Part shown: positions 9,273 to 17,900 of the stretch, in pieces
Layout: the number at the start of each line of letters is the position of its first letter
Position numbering within the stretch: position 1 is the stretch's first letter
NCBI GenBank assembly: GCA_900553945.1
Contig: USFR01000005.1
Location: forward strand, 66,431-130,430
Source: an uncultured Clostridium sp.
GTDB lineage: Bacteria; Bacillota; Clostridia; TANB77; CAG-508
Reading direction: 5' to 3'
DNA length: 64,000 nucleotides
Notes under the pieces: model-generated
The model's database searches: none
Seen by the model: only the letters and a program-made list of their open reading frames with translations
What the model was told of the DNA's origin: nothing
Position numbers and translations under genes: made by a program

Positions 9273-10514
9273 ATGTCACCTGATCCCAGTCAAATTAAAG
9301 AAACTTTAATTAAATATAATCAAGAACACTTATTAGCTTTTTGGGACGAATTAGATGAATTTCAAAAACAACAACTATTAACACAGCTATCACATATAAA
9401 CTTTAAAAAAATAGATAGTTTATATAAGACATTAAAAAATATTCCTATTCCAGAAGGCGAACTAATTGAACCACTTGATTACTATATAAAAAATGAAATT
9501 TCAACAAAAGAACGTAGACATTTAGAAAATCAAGGAACAGAAATATTAAAAAGTGGTCACTATGCTGTAATTACAATGGCAGGTGGTCAAGGAACACGTC
9601 TTGGTCATAAAGGTCCAAAAGGAACATATGAATTAAATCTGGCTCCAAAAAAATTGTCTTTATTTGAAATTTTGACTACAAAACTTTTACAAGCAAATAA
9701 AAGATATAATATCACTATTCCCTGGTACATCATGACAAGTGAAACAAACAATAATGATACAATAAAATTTTTTGAAAGTAAAAAATATTTTGGTTATCCA
9801 AAAGAAAAAATTCATTTCTTTATCCAAAATAAATTACCACTTGTTGATAAAAACGGAAAAATTCTTTTATCAGAAACATATCAAGTTCATGAAGCTTCTA
9901 ATGGAAACGGAAATTTATTTGAATCATTAAAAACATCAAATATGATTGCAGATATGAAATCGCAAGAAATTAAGTGGGCTTTTGTATCAGGCATTGATAA
10001 TATTCTTGTAAAAATTGCAGACCCTATCTTCCTTGCTTTAACAATAAATAATAATACTCAAATTGGTGCAAAAACAATCTTTAAACAAGATCCATATTCA
10101 AATGATTGGGTATTTTGCAAAAAGAATTCAAAACCAGCAATGCTTGGATATGAGCGAATTACAGATAAAATCACAAACGCACAAACAAACGGCAAATTTT
10201 TATATAGAGAAATAAATATTCTATGTCACCTATTCTCAATTGAAGCCATAGAAAAAATTTCTAACCTAACTCTTCCTTATCACAGAGCAACAAAGAAAAA
10301 CACTTATATAAACGATGAAGGAATGAAAATTGTGCCAGACTCCCCTAACTCTTACAAATTCGAAACTTTCATCTTTGACTCATTTAAATATTTTGACAAC
10401 ATAACTTTACTTAGAGTTCAAGAAGAAAAAGAATTTGCACCAATAAAAGATCCTGTTGGAATTTATAGTCCAGCAACAGCAACAAGATTATATTTAAAAG
10501 AAGAATTTAATTAG
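9273..10514 (+). CDS. UDP-sugar pyrophosphorylase of the UDPGP / UAP1 type
   Basis: This 413-residue protein carries the signature MAGGQGTRLGHKGPKGTYEL (from about residue 103), typical of the UDPGP family that makes UDP-GlcNAc or UDP-glucose from UTP and a sugar 1-phosphate. GIDNILVKIADP provides the metal-binding region. This family is better known from eukaryotes and differs from the bacterial GalU and GlmU enzymes, but relatives occur in gut Firmicutes. The sugar specificity is not certain. A GGGAGG ribosome binding site precedes it, and it is followed at once by a strong terminator. Confidence 0.88.
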   Translation: MSPDPSQIKETLIKYNQEHLLAFWDELDEFQKQQLLTQLSHINFKKIDSLYKTLKNIPIPEGELIEPLDYYIKNEISTKERRHLENQGTEILKSGHYAVITMAGGQGTRLGHKGPKGTYELNLAPKKLSLFEILTTKLLQANKRYNITIPWYIMTSETNNNDTIKFFESKKYFGYPKEKIHFFIQNKLPLVDKNGKILLSETYQVHEASNGNGNLFESLKTSNMIADMKSQEIKWAFVSGIDNILVKIADPIFLALTINNNTQIGAKTIFKQDPYSNDWVFCKKNSKPAMLGYERITDKITNAQTNGKFLYREINILCHLFSIEAIEKISNLTLPYHRATKKNTYINDEGMKIVPDSPNSYKFETFIFDSFKYFDNITLLRVQEEKEFAPIKDPVGIYSPATATRLYLKEEFN

Positions 10515-10545
10515 CCCCTCCAGAAAACTCTGGAAGGGCTTTATT
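10513..10545. terminator. Intrinsic terminator between convergent genes
   Basis: A 12-bp stem with one mismatch (AGCCCCTCCAGA 10513-10524 with 10529-10540) and loop AAAC is followed by TTATT. It overlaps the stop codon of the pyrophosphorylase gene and lies just before the stop of the convergent gene, so it may serve both strands. Confidence 0.85.
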
Positions 10546-10557
10546 AAAACCTTATAA

Positions 10558-11799
10558 CTACATATTCTCTGCCTTTCTTGGCACGTACTCATCATACAAC
10601 GCTCTTAGTTCTTGCACATAACGGTCTATATCATTGGCACTAATCTCTTTGTCATACTGTTTCAATTTCCCTTCAGGAATAGATGAAACCAAACCAGAAT
10701 CTAATCCATATATCCTCTCTATCATATAGCCAACTCTATCATCAGTTTCATACCAATAAACAATATACCAATTCTTATCAATATTCTGACTTAGAAAAAT
10801 TCTAAAAGCAGTATTCTCTGAAATCTCTACAATCTGAATATCAAAAGCATATTCTGCTACATCTTTACTATCCTCACATCCGCCATTATCCTGTGAACAC
10901 TCAATTGCAGTTTTTAAATCAGGAATTCCACAATATTTTTTCTCATCTTTCACAAAAATAGGATATCTTAATGATTGATCTTCAGTTGGTATTGAAAAAT
11001 ACTCTTCACTTGTGTCAATAATATAATCTACTTTATTTGCTACTTTTGAGAAAACAATCCACGGATTTGTAACAGAAGATGAATAAAATAAATAGTACAT
11101 ATCATTTTGGTCATTTAATATCTTATCATAGTCCATTTCTTTAACAGTACCACTAGGAAATCTATATGAACTACCAATCTGACTACCCAAATAGTAAAAA
11201 TAGAAATCTTCTTTACAACGTACTAACGTAGAATCTTGTAAAAATGTACGAATATCATCCCATTGTACATCAGTACCATATAAGTCTAAGTATGGATTGT
11301 CTAGTTTAATTTCTTCCACGTCTTCCTGTGACATAACATACTTGCTTAGCTCCCTGCTTTTATACCAGTTACCATACACGAAAATGGAATGTCCATCTGT
11401 ATAAAACGAAATATTCTGGTGTACTTCACTCATACGATAGTCACCTCTATATAAGGCTATTGCTACCCCATTTTCGCAATCTTCATTTTTAGATATAACC
11501 ATTTTTGTATCTTTTCCTGTATAGATTGCTGATATTCCTGCTTCCGATTCAGCTACCTTCTGCATATCTTTTTTAATCATTTTTGGTATTGCAGATTCAT
11601 ATGTATAGTTCGTGAAATTTTTAGGTTCCATATTAAGTTTTGTAATTACATCTGCATAGCTTCTTTCGATATTTTCATTTTCCCGCGCACTATTCTGAAT
11701 TTTCGCCTGCATAAAAGCTAAGACAATATACAGTGCAATAAGTATAGTCACCACTACTAAAGCCCACGCATTTTTCTCAACAAATCCTTTTTTATTCAT
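10558..11799 (-). CDS. Single-span membrane-anchored extracytoplasmic protein of unknown function
   Basis: I do not recognise this family. The start is ATG 11799, with GAGGTG eight bases upstream, giving 413 residues; GTG 11808 would add three. Residues about 12-33 form one N-terminal membrane span with positive residues before it, so most of the protein lies outside the membrane. The body is acidic, rich in Tyr and Asp, and has several cysteines (DCENG, YCGIPD, ECSQDNGGCED) that could form disulphides. There are no catalytic motifs I can name. It stands alone, with its own promoter, convergent with the pyrophosphorylase gene. Confidence 0.8.
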   Translation of the reverse strand: MNKKGFVEKNAWALVVVTILIALYIVLAFMQAKIQNSARENENIERSYADVITKLNMEPKNFTNYTYESAIPKMIKKDMQKVAESEAGISAIYTGKDTKMVISKNEDCENGVAIALYRGDYRMSEVHQNISFYTDGHSIFVYGNWYKSRELSKYVMSQEDVEEIKLDNPYLDLYGTDVQWDDIRTFLQDSTLVRCKEDFYFYYLGSQIGSSYRFPSGTVKEMDYDKILNDQNDMYYLFYSSSVTNPWIVFSKVANKVDYIIDTSEEYFSIPTEDQSLRYPIFVKDEKKYCGIPDLKTAIECSQDNGGCEDSKDVAEYAFDIQIVEISENTAFRIFLSQNIDKNWYIVYWYETDDRVGYMIERIYGLDSGLVSSIPEGKLKQYDKEISANDIDRYVQELRALYDEYVPRKAENM

Positions 11800-11910
11800 A
11801 GTCTTCACCTCATCATGTTTGCTTTGTTATTTAGTTACCCAGTTACAATAAGTTTTAATACTCCTTTCTAGGAAAAAGTTCCCTTTATTTTTAAAGCATT
11901 TGTATACATA

Positions 11911-11939
11911 ATTATATCATCATATTAGCACAAGCGCAA
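11911..11939 (-). promoter_or_regulatory. Sigma-A-like promoter of the 10558-11799 gene
   Basis: On the minus strand TTGCGC (11939-11934) and TATAAT (11916-11911) are 17 bases apart. This leaves an untranslated leader of about 105 bases. Apart from this leader and the divergent promoter at 12005, I see nothing in 11800-12004. Confidence 0.65.
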
Positions 11940-12004
11940 GCGACCAAGCTTATAATTACATTGATTTCACCGTTTTTACTATTTATTATATATTTATTAA
12001 TTTC

Positions 12005-12033
12005 TTTACATTATGTTAAGTGTGTGTTATAAT
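12005..12033 (+). promoter_or_regulatory. Promoter of tandem paralogue 1
   Basis: TTTACA 12005-12010 and TATAAT 12028-12033 have a 17-base spacer. The spacer contains CATTATG-like sequence shared with the promoters of paralogues 2 and 3. Transcription should begin about 12040, exactly at the conserved leader. Confidence 0.8.
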
Positions 12034-12040
12034 AAATTTT

Positions 12041-12121
12041 ACCTAAATATCGGTTATCCTCTATAAGCAACATTGGAAACGACACATTTAGAGTAAAAAT
12101 AATTTTAGGAGGATTAAAATT
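12041..12121 (+). ncRNA. Conserved structured leader 1 (riboswitch-like, masks its own SD)
   Basis: This leader is almost identical to those at 13019 and 14073. CTAAAT near its 5' end can pair with ATTTAG about 45 bases on (an eight-pair CTAAATAT/ATATTTAG stem in leaders 2 and 3). The overlapping CCTAAA can instead pair with TTTAGG of the ribosome binding site TTTTAGGAGG, and ATCCTC in the middle can pair with GAGGAT at the site. The two folds exclude one another, which suggests translational control. It does not match the c-di-GMP, preQ1, SAM or fluoride consensus sequences I know. Confidence 0.6.
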
Positions 12122-12844
12122 ATGAGTAAAAAATTACGGTCACTTTTATCTTTTATTGCTAGTACATGTATTGGACTATTAATTCTTGCCTATATGACCC
12201 GAAATATCACCACTGTTATAAGCACTGGATTGATTGTTTATACGATATTATTCACTTATTTGATTTTTGAACTAATCAATAGTGAAAAAGAAAACAAAAA
12301 ACTTCAGGAACAAATCAATCAACAAAAAAATTATAACAGGCAAATCAGTCAGAATATCTGGGATCTAGAGCAATGGAAAACTTCAGTTTACGCTGTTGTA
12401 CCTGATATTGATGAAAAACTAGAAGAAAACAAAGCACGTGATATTGCAAGCGAATTCGATACCACATACAGACCACTGGTCAAACTCGTAATAGACTTTT
12501 CAGACTTCGACAAATATTATGAAGGTGTACGCGCCTACAATAATCTCCCACCTAGAGCTAAATTACTTGTATCTATCAATATATCTCAAATACAAGAAAA
12601 CTATCAAAAAATGCTTAATACACAAATGGTAGTGGCTCTTAACCATATAAATCATGGTCTTTCAAAATACAAACCGGTAGCAGGAGACTATGATAACTGG
12701 CAAAGACTGATAGACTATTACGAAAACTTGCCAATGTCTGTACAACAAGAACTGGAAACAAATAAATACATTTTAATAAAAGATTTATATGATGGTTTTG
12801 TAGCATCAAAAGATGACAAACTTTATAAGGAATCTATTGGCTAA
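12122..12844 (+). CDS. Tandem paralogue 1: membrane-anchored coiled-coil protein, unknown function
   Basis: This is a 240-residue protein of no family I recognise. Two hydrophobic segments (about 9-26 and 30-55) are followed by a coiled coil (about 57-85, rich in Glu, Lys, Gln and Asn) and a helical C-terminal domain with paired motifs YNNLPPRAK and YYENLP. The same motifs, and the pattern LSKYKP...Y..W, recur in the genes at 13099 and 14152, so the three arose by duplication. With two spans, the C-terminal part should be cytoplasmic. Unlike the other two it lacks a cleavable-looking signal peptide. The ribosome binding site is AGGAGG. Confidence 0.82.
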   Translation: MSKKLRSLLSFIASTCIGLLILAYMTRNITTVISTGLIVYTILFTYLIFELINSEKENKKLQEQINQQKNYNRQISQNIWDLEQWKTSVYAVVPDIDEKLEENKARDIASEFDTTYRPLVKLVIDFSDFDKYYEGVRAYNNLPPRAKLLVSINISQIQENYQKMLNTQMVVALNHINHGLSKYKPVAGDYDNWQRLIDYYENLPMSVQQELETNKYILIKDLYDGFVASKDDKLYKESIG

Positions 12845-12857
12845 ACCGTAATTACTT

Positions 12858-12890
12858 ACCGCCCACATTGCAATTTCGTGGGCGGTTTCT
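12858..12890 (+). terminator. Intrinsic terminator of paralogue 1
   Basis: A perfect nine-pair GC-rich stem (ACCGCCCAC 12858-12866 with 12878-12886), an 11-base loop and a short T tract lie just after the stop codon. Confidence 0.9.
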
Positions 12891-12982
12891 CTATTTTATA
12901 TTTAATTTCTTATACTTCCAAAATCAAATAAATAAATTTATTTACTATTCATATTCCAATACTAGTATATTTCCTCATAGTC

Positions 12983-13011
12983 TTTACTTTATGTAAACAT
13001 TATGTTATAAT
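12983..13011 (+). promoter_or_regulatory. Promoter of tandem paralogue 2
   Basis: TTTACT 12983-12988 and TATAAT 13006-13011 are 17 bases apart. The spacer holds TTATGTAAACATTATG, also present before paralogue 3, with the imperfect dyad ATGTAAACAT that could be an operator. Confidence 0.8.
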
Positions 13012-13018
13012 TAATTTT

Positions 13019-13098
13019 GCCTAAATATCGATTATCCTCTATAAGCAACATTGGAAACGACATATTTAGAGTAAAAATAATTTTAGGAGGACGTAATT
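13019..13098 (+). ncRNA. Conserved structured leader 2
   Basis: Nearly every base matches leader 1. The outer stem is perfect over eight pairs (CTAAATAT with ATATTTAG). CCTAAA can alternatively pair with TTTAGG of the ribosome binding site, and TCCTC with GAGGA. Changes relative to leader 1 (for example ACACATTTAG to ACATATTTAG) keep or extend the stem. Confidence 0.6.
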
Positions 13099-13887
13099 AT
13101 GGGAAAATTACGGAAATCAATTTCAATCATTATTAGCTTTTTAATGGCACTTGTTGGAACAATTAGCGTACAGGCAGCTAGCGCATCAACAGACATCTCA
13201 CCTACTCCAGACAAATCACCTATTGCTGTAACCAGTTCACTTTCCGCCAGCGGAATAATAATTCTTATTTTAATCTTACTATTAACTATCTCAATAATTA
13301 TCAACAGTTGGTTTGTAAGAGTCTTTTTCAGGCACAAAGAAAAATTTGATAACTTACATTCCAAAATGTGTACAGTGCAAACCCAGAATAAAAATCTAAA
13401 AGCAAAAATAGTATCTTTAGAAAAAAACATAAATTTTTTAGATAACTGGAAACAGCAAGCAATTGAAACAGACGCCACTATTGAATCAAAAGTAATGGCA
13501 ACTCAGAGCAGACAAATGGCTGAAGAATTTGATGCAAAATATAGTGATCTTATAAATCTCACTGTTTCCGCCAAAAACTTTACAATTTTTAAAACTGCTT
13601 ACCAAACATATGAGAACTTGCCGGAAACATCGCAAGATGATATAACAACTGATATAGAAGCAATCAAAAAGAAATACAAATCTTCTAAAAAGCTTAAAGT
13701 CAAAGAAGTTACAGATATTATCAATGAAGCGTTGTCACTATACAAGCCAACAAGAAGCTACAGAAAAAATTGGGATAATATTGTGGAATACCTCAAAAAA
13801 ATCCCAAAAGAAATTAAAGATGAAATTGATAAATCAACTATAGCAACTGTATATAAAAATCAAAGATTAGCATATGGTAAAAAATAG
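13099..13887 (+). CDS. Tandem paralogue 2: membrane-anchored coiled-coil protein, unknown function
   Basis: This 262-residue protein begins with a signal-peptide-like segment ending near VQAASA (about residue 28). About 25 Ser/Thr/Pro-rich residues and a second hydrophobic span (about 51-73) follow, then positively charged residues (RVFFRHK), a coiled coil and the helical domain with YENLPETS and LSLYKP...W. If the signal is cleaved, the short linker is outside and the coiled coil is cytoplasmic. The C-terminal domain is clearly related to those of the neighbouring genes, but overall identity is modest. The function is unknown. Confidence 0.82.
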   Translation: MGKLRKSISIIISFLMALVGTISVQAASASTDISPTPDKSPIAVTSSLSASGIIILILILLLTISIIINSWFVRVFFRHKEKFDNLHSKMCTVQTQNKNLKAKIVSLEKNINFLDNWKQQAIETDATIESKVMATQSRQMAEEFDAKYSDLINLTVSAKNFTIFKTAYQTYENLPETSQDDITTDIEAIKKKYKSSKKLKVKEVTDIINEALSLYKPTRSYRKNWDNIVEYLKKIPKEIKDEIDKSTIATVYKNQRLAYGKK

Positions 13888-13893
13888 TTTGCT

Positions 13894-13937
13894 CCCTCTC
13901 TGCAGGTATCTCTGTGGAGAGGGTTTTCCCTTTTATT
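13894..13937 (+). terminator. Intrinsic terminator of paralogue 2
   Basis: Stem CCCTCTCTGCA 13894-13904 pairs with 13913-13923 (two G-T pairs), with loop GGTATCTC, followed by TTTT and a pyrimidine-rich stretch. Confidence 0.85.
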
Positions 13938-14036
13938 TGCCAATAATGACGAAGTTTCTATCACAGCTATATTGGCAATTATTGTTTTAAATATTATAAA
14001 AAATCTCTATCCACATTCAAATTTACAAATTTTTAC

Positions 14037-14065
14037 TTTACATTATGTAAACATTATGATATAAT
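14037..14065 (+). promoter_or_regulatory. Promoter of tandem paralogue 3
   Basis: TTTACA 14037-14042 and TATAAT 14060-14065 have a 17-base spacer containing TTATGTAAACATTATG as in promoter 2. Confidence 0.8.
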
Positions 14066-14072
14066 TGAATTT

Positions 14073-14151
14073 ACCTAAATATTAAACTCCTCTTTAAGCA
14101 CCACTGGGATGACATATTTAGAGTAAAATACTTTTTAGGAGGACGTAATAT
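14073..14151 (+). ncRNA. Conserved structured leader 3 (more diverged)
   Basis: It keeps the eight-pair CTAAATAT/ATATTTAG stem, the central TCCTCT..TAAGCA..CA.TGG..A.GAC core and the CCTAAA/TTTTAGGAGG complementarity, while the bases between have changed. Conservation of the core against this drift supports a functional RNA. Confidence 0.6.
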
Positions 14152-14904
14152 ATGAGAAGATTACGGAATTTCATGTCACTGTTAATTAGCTTTCTGGTAG
14201 TTATGGTAACACCTGTTCAAGCTGCAACAAATGAGAATGCGGTTCACACAAATACAGATTTATTATTAATCGTATTACTCATTTCAGTAACCACAAACAT
14301 TTTGCTTATCAAAGTATTTGTAACCGTTAATCACAATGCTAGCAAAACTAACAAAACATCCACGCAAACCAATCTTGAAAATTCTGAATTAAAAGCATTA
14401 GTAACTCAGTTAACAAGACAGGCTCAATCTTTAGAAAGCTGGCAAAAAGCCGTTAAAAAAGCCGTTCCAAACGTTGAACAACTCATTGCTGATGAAGTTG
14501 CAAAAGACAATGCTAAAAGTTTTGACAATACACTTAGCAGAGTTTTAAAAGCAAAACCATCAGAAAAAAACTACACTGTTTTCAAAACAGCTATTGAAAA
14601 TTACAATAACTTATCAGATGCTGTTCAAAAGCACGTATCAACAGACATTTCGCTTGTAGAAGAAAAGTTACAAATTGCACAAAAGTGCTACATTCATTCT
14701 GCAACAAGATATCTGAATAAAGTATGCCACTATCATCCAGTAGGCACAGAATATTCCAAATGGGAGAAAGCACTTAACTATTATAATAATCTCCCAGCAG
14801 AAATTCATTCTGAATTAGATAGAAAACTAGTAAATGAGTTTTTATCAATGTATCAGATGGCTATGGCGGATCATAACTATAATCAGCAAACAATCAGTAA
14901 TTAA
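14152..14904 (+). CDS. Tandem paralogue 3: membrane-anchored coiled-coil protein, unknown function
   Basis: This 250-residue protein has a signal-peptide-like N terminus ending near PVQAATN (about 26), a membrane span (about 40-64), a short coiled coil and the family's helical domain with YNNLSDAV and YYNNLPAEIHSELD. The N terminus MRRLRNFMSLLISFL parallels MGKLRKSISIIISFL of paralogue 2, so these two are closer to each other than to paralogue 1. No enzyme motif is seen. The role is unknown; the identical leaders suggest all three respond to one signal. Confidence 0.82.
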   Translation: MRRLRNFMSLLISFLVVMVTPVQAATNENAVHTNTDLLLIVLLISVTTNILLIKVFVTVNHNASKTNKTSTQTNLENSELKALVTQLTRQAQSLESWQKAVKKAVPNVEQLIADEVAKDNAKSFDNTLSRVLKAKPSEKNYTVFKTAIENYNNLSDAVQKHVSTDISLVEEKLQIAQKCYIHSATRYLNKVCHYHPVGTEYSKWEKALNYYNNLPAEIHSELDRKLVNEFLSMYQMAMADHNYNQQTISN

Positions 14905-14914
14905 TCCGTATTAA

Positions 14915-14950
14915 AAAGCTCTCACAGAACTTATCTGTGAGAGCTTTCTC
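14915..14950. terminator. Bidirectional intrinsic terminator
   Basis: A perfect 14-pair stem (AAAGCTCTCACAGA 14915-14928 with 14934-14947) has a five-base loop. On the minus strand it is followed by a TTTTT run, so it can end both paralogue 3 and the giant gene transcribed towards it. Confidence 0.9.
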
Positions 14951-14970
14951 ATTTATACCACATACTAAAA

Positions 14971-17900
14971 CTAAAAATTAATATATGTCATTGGATCCAC
15001 ATCATTTCCATAACCAGAAGCCTTCCTAATTTCGAAATGTAAATGATGTCCTGTTGAATTACCATGGTTTGGATCGCTAGTAGGATCACCACCCTCAAGA
15101 CCAATAACCTGACCTTGAACAACACAATCGCCCTTCGTCACATTGATTTGAGACAAGTGAGCATAGAAACTATAAACAATCTCGCCATCAATCACATGTT
15201 TTATCTCAACACAATTACCAAAGCCATTTTGAACTCCAGCCCATGTTACTTCACCACTTGCTACAGCTAATACATCAGCATGATGATCACCAGCTATATC
15301 AATACCTGTATGTTTCTTAACAACACCAGTTGTAGGATGTTTTCTAGTACCATAAGTAGAAGTAATTGTGTACTTACAGCTCAAAGGTAAGATAAACTTA
15401 TGCTTCTGATCTTCTGAAACTGTTTTAGAATTCTCAATCATCAATTGTAATCCTCTAGGGTCTATCCATTTACGACTTTCAGCAGTCTTAGAATAATTTT
15501 GTTTTAGAATACTTCTATCAAACTTATCGACTACTCCATCTTCATTCAAGTCATACCTTGTTAATTGAGCATCAGTCACAGTTCCATAATGATCAACTAT
15601 AGTTGTTAAATCACTAATTTCAATCTCACCATTTTCATCAAGATCACCAGCATAGATATTAATATCATCTACAGTCACATCTTCTCCAGCCTTTACAATA
15701 ATATTTGTTAATCTATACTCTAAATAAAATTTCTTAACTACAACAATATCATATTCATCAGCCTCTAAATCTAAGCTAAATGTACCATCAGGATTAATTT
15801 GAATTTCTTTAATTATCTTTCTTGGATCATCAGCAACATTCTCATCTCTTGTATCCTGAGATTTATAAACTTTAATTGTTGCACTTTGTTTTGTCTGATC
15901 TTTAGCTTGTGTAATTACTTTACCAGAAATTGCAGACATTCTATGAATTTTTACTGTATATTCTTTAGTTTTTCCACTTATTGAAGTTACAGTTACTTTA
16001 ATAACTTTATCTGCAGAATCGCTCATATCAATTATCTTAGAATTGCTTCCTCTTGTAGCAGTATTTCCATCAACTGATACGAAAGCCAATACTTGATTAG
16101 CAATTGCATCTAAGTTTACCTTAGTTTCTCCAGCTTTAACACTAACTTCATAAGTAGTATCATCTGTCATACTAGCAACATGATCATTAGCTTTAACTTC
16201 TTTAAGTATAACATCATCTATAGCATTACTATCTTTCTTAACAATATACAATGTATGTTCAAGTTCATCTCCTGCACCATTCTTAGCAGTAATTATAACT
16301 TTTGTAACATCATCTGGTAAATTAACCTTTTCCTTAGAAGATTTTACTCTATAAATTCCATTGTCAATCTTAACCTGAGTAGTACTTGATGAAGAAATAC
16401 CTTCAACCATACTATTTAACTTATCATTATCAACTTTAGCAATATAGATTCCATCAGGTTCTTTTGAAATAATATTATTATCAACCTTAATAGTTAATTG
16501 TAAATCTTCTAAATCATCTTTACTGTTAACCTCAGTTAATGTTAATTTATAAACTTTCTGTTTATAATTTGGATCTGTAGAATCCAATCCATTAGAAGCT
16601 ATAATTGTAATAACTTTTCCATTAGTTGCAACATCATATCCAAGATAATCATTTTCATGTAATGTTCCATTATTTCCAGCAATTGAAACATATTCAGTCA
16701 TTGCATATAAAATAGCTTTCAAATCAACATTTGCTGTACCTTTAACAATATCAATTGTGAAGTTTTCATTATCAACTCTCTTAGCCTGTCTATTATCAAC
16801 AAATACAGATTTCAATTCAAGCTCACTAGGTTCACGATAAATATTTACTAAATATTGTTCAACAGTTCCATCAACAGCAGTTATCTTAACAATAATCTGT
16901 TTCTCACTTAAATCTCCCATTACAATAGTATTCGTATTTGTTCCTCTAGCATCTCTATTTCCGTCAATACTTACCTTAGAATATGGATATTCAGCATTAG
17001 CAGTTATATCAATTGTTGTAGCACCTTTTTTAATAAATGTTGCATATGTACCATCAGGTTCTGGTGTAATTACACCTTCTGTAACAGCTCCAGTTCCAGC
17101 AATAATCTCTCTAACTTTGCAGTTATCTATATCTTCTGTATCTTTAATAATAAATACTTTATATTCTTGTTCATCAGAAGCACCATTTTTAACTGTAACT
17201 GTAGCAGTTGTTACACCATTCTTCAAGCTCAAGTTCTTTTGACTTGAAGGATAATCATAATCAGTTTCACCATTATCATCTTTTATCTTAACTTTTGATG
17301 TTTCTGAAGAAATTCCAGCCCATAATGAACTATTATCTTTATCAGCACTTACAATCTTTACGTAATTTCCATCAGTATCTTGAGCAATTTCTTCATCATC
17401 AATTTTAATAGTTACTTTTAAGTCATCTAATACATCAGGTTCTTCAACCTCATTAATAATCAATTTGTAATCTTTCTCTTGATCAATTTCATTTTCAAAC
17501 ATTGCTGTTACCTTAATTGGAACAACCATATCTGCAATTGAACAATTATTATAAGTATTTTCTGATTTAGTCATTGCGTTGCTTCTAATACTTACATACT
17601 CATCAGTACTGCTTGCAATAGCTCTAATTTCAGCTAAAGTTGTACCTTTCTTAACATCAATCTTAAATGTAGTATCATCAACTCTAGTTGCAATTCTTCC
17701 ATCTAAGTACACTTTATCTAATCCTAAGTTATTAACTTGTTTATGAATTGTAAGTGTACAAGTTCTTACAGTACCATCAAGAGCAGTTACCGTAATAGTT
17801 TTAACAACATCACCTGTTTCAGGTAATATAATTGTCTCCTCTAATTGTCCTACTTTAACTTCACCACCCATAGTTACAGTTGCTAAAATATTTGATAACA

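Noticed and set aside
11740..11799. Type IV pilin-like leader (KKGF before a hydrophobic stretch)
   Set aside because: Glu is at +3 instead of the usual +5, the protein has no pilin-like remainder, and no pilus genes are near; an ordinary membrane anchor explains it.
12041..12121. c-di-GMP riboswitch controlled by the nearby HD-GYP protein
   Set aside because: The leader lacks the GEMM-I and GEMM-II consensus elements as I know them; the nearby phosphodiesterase alone is weak support.
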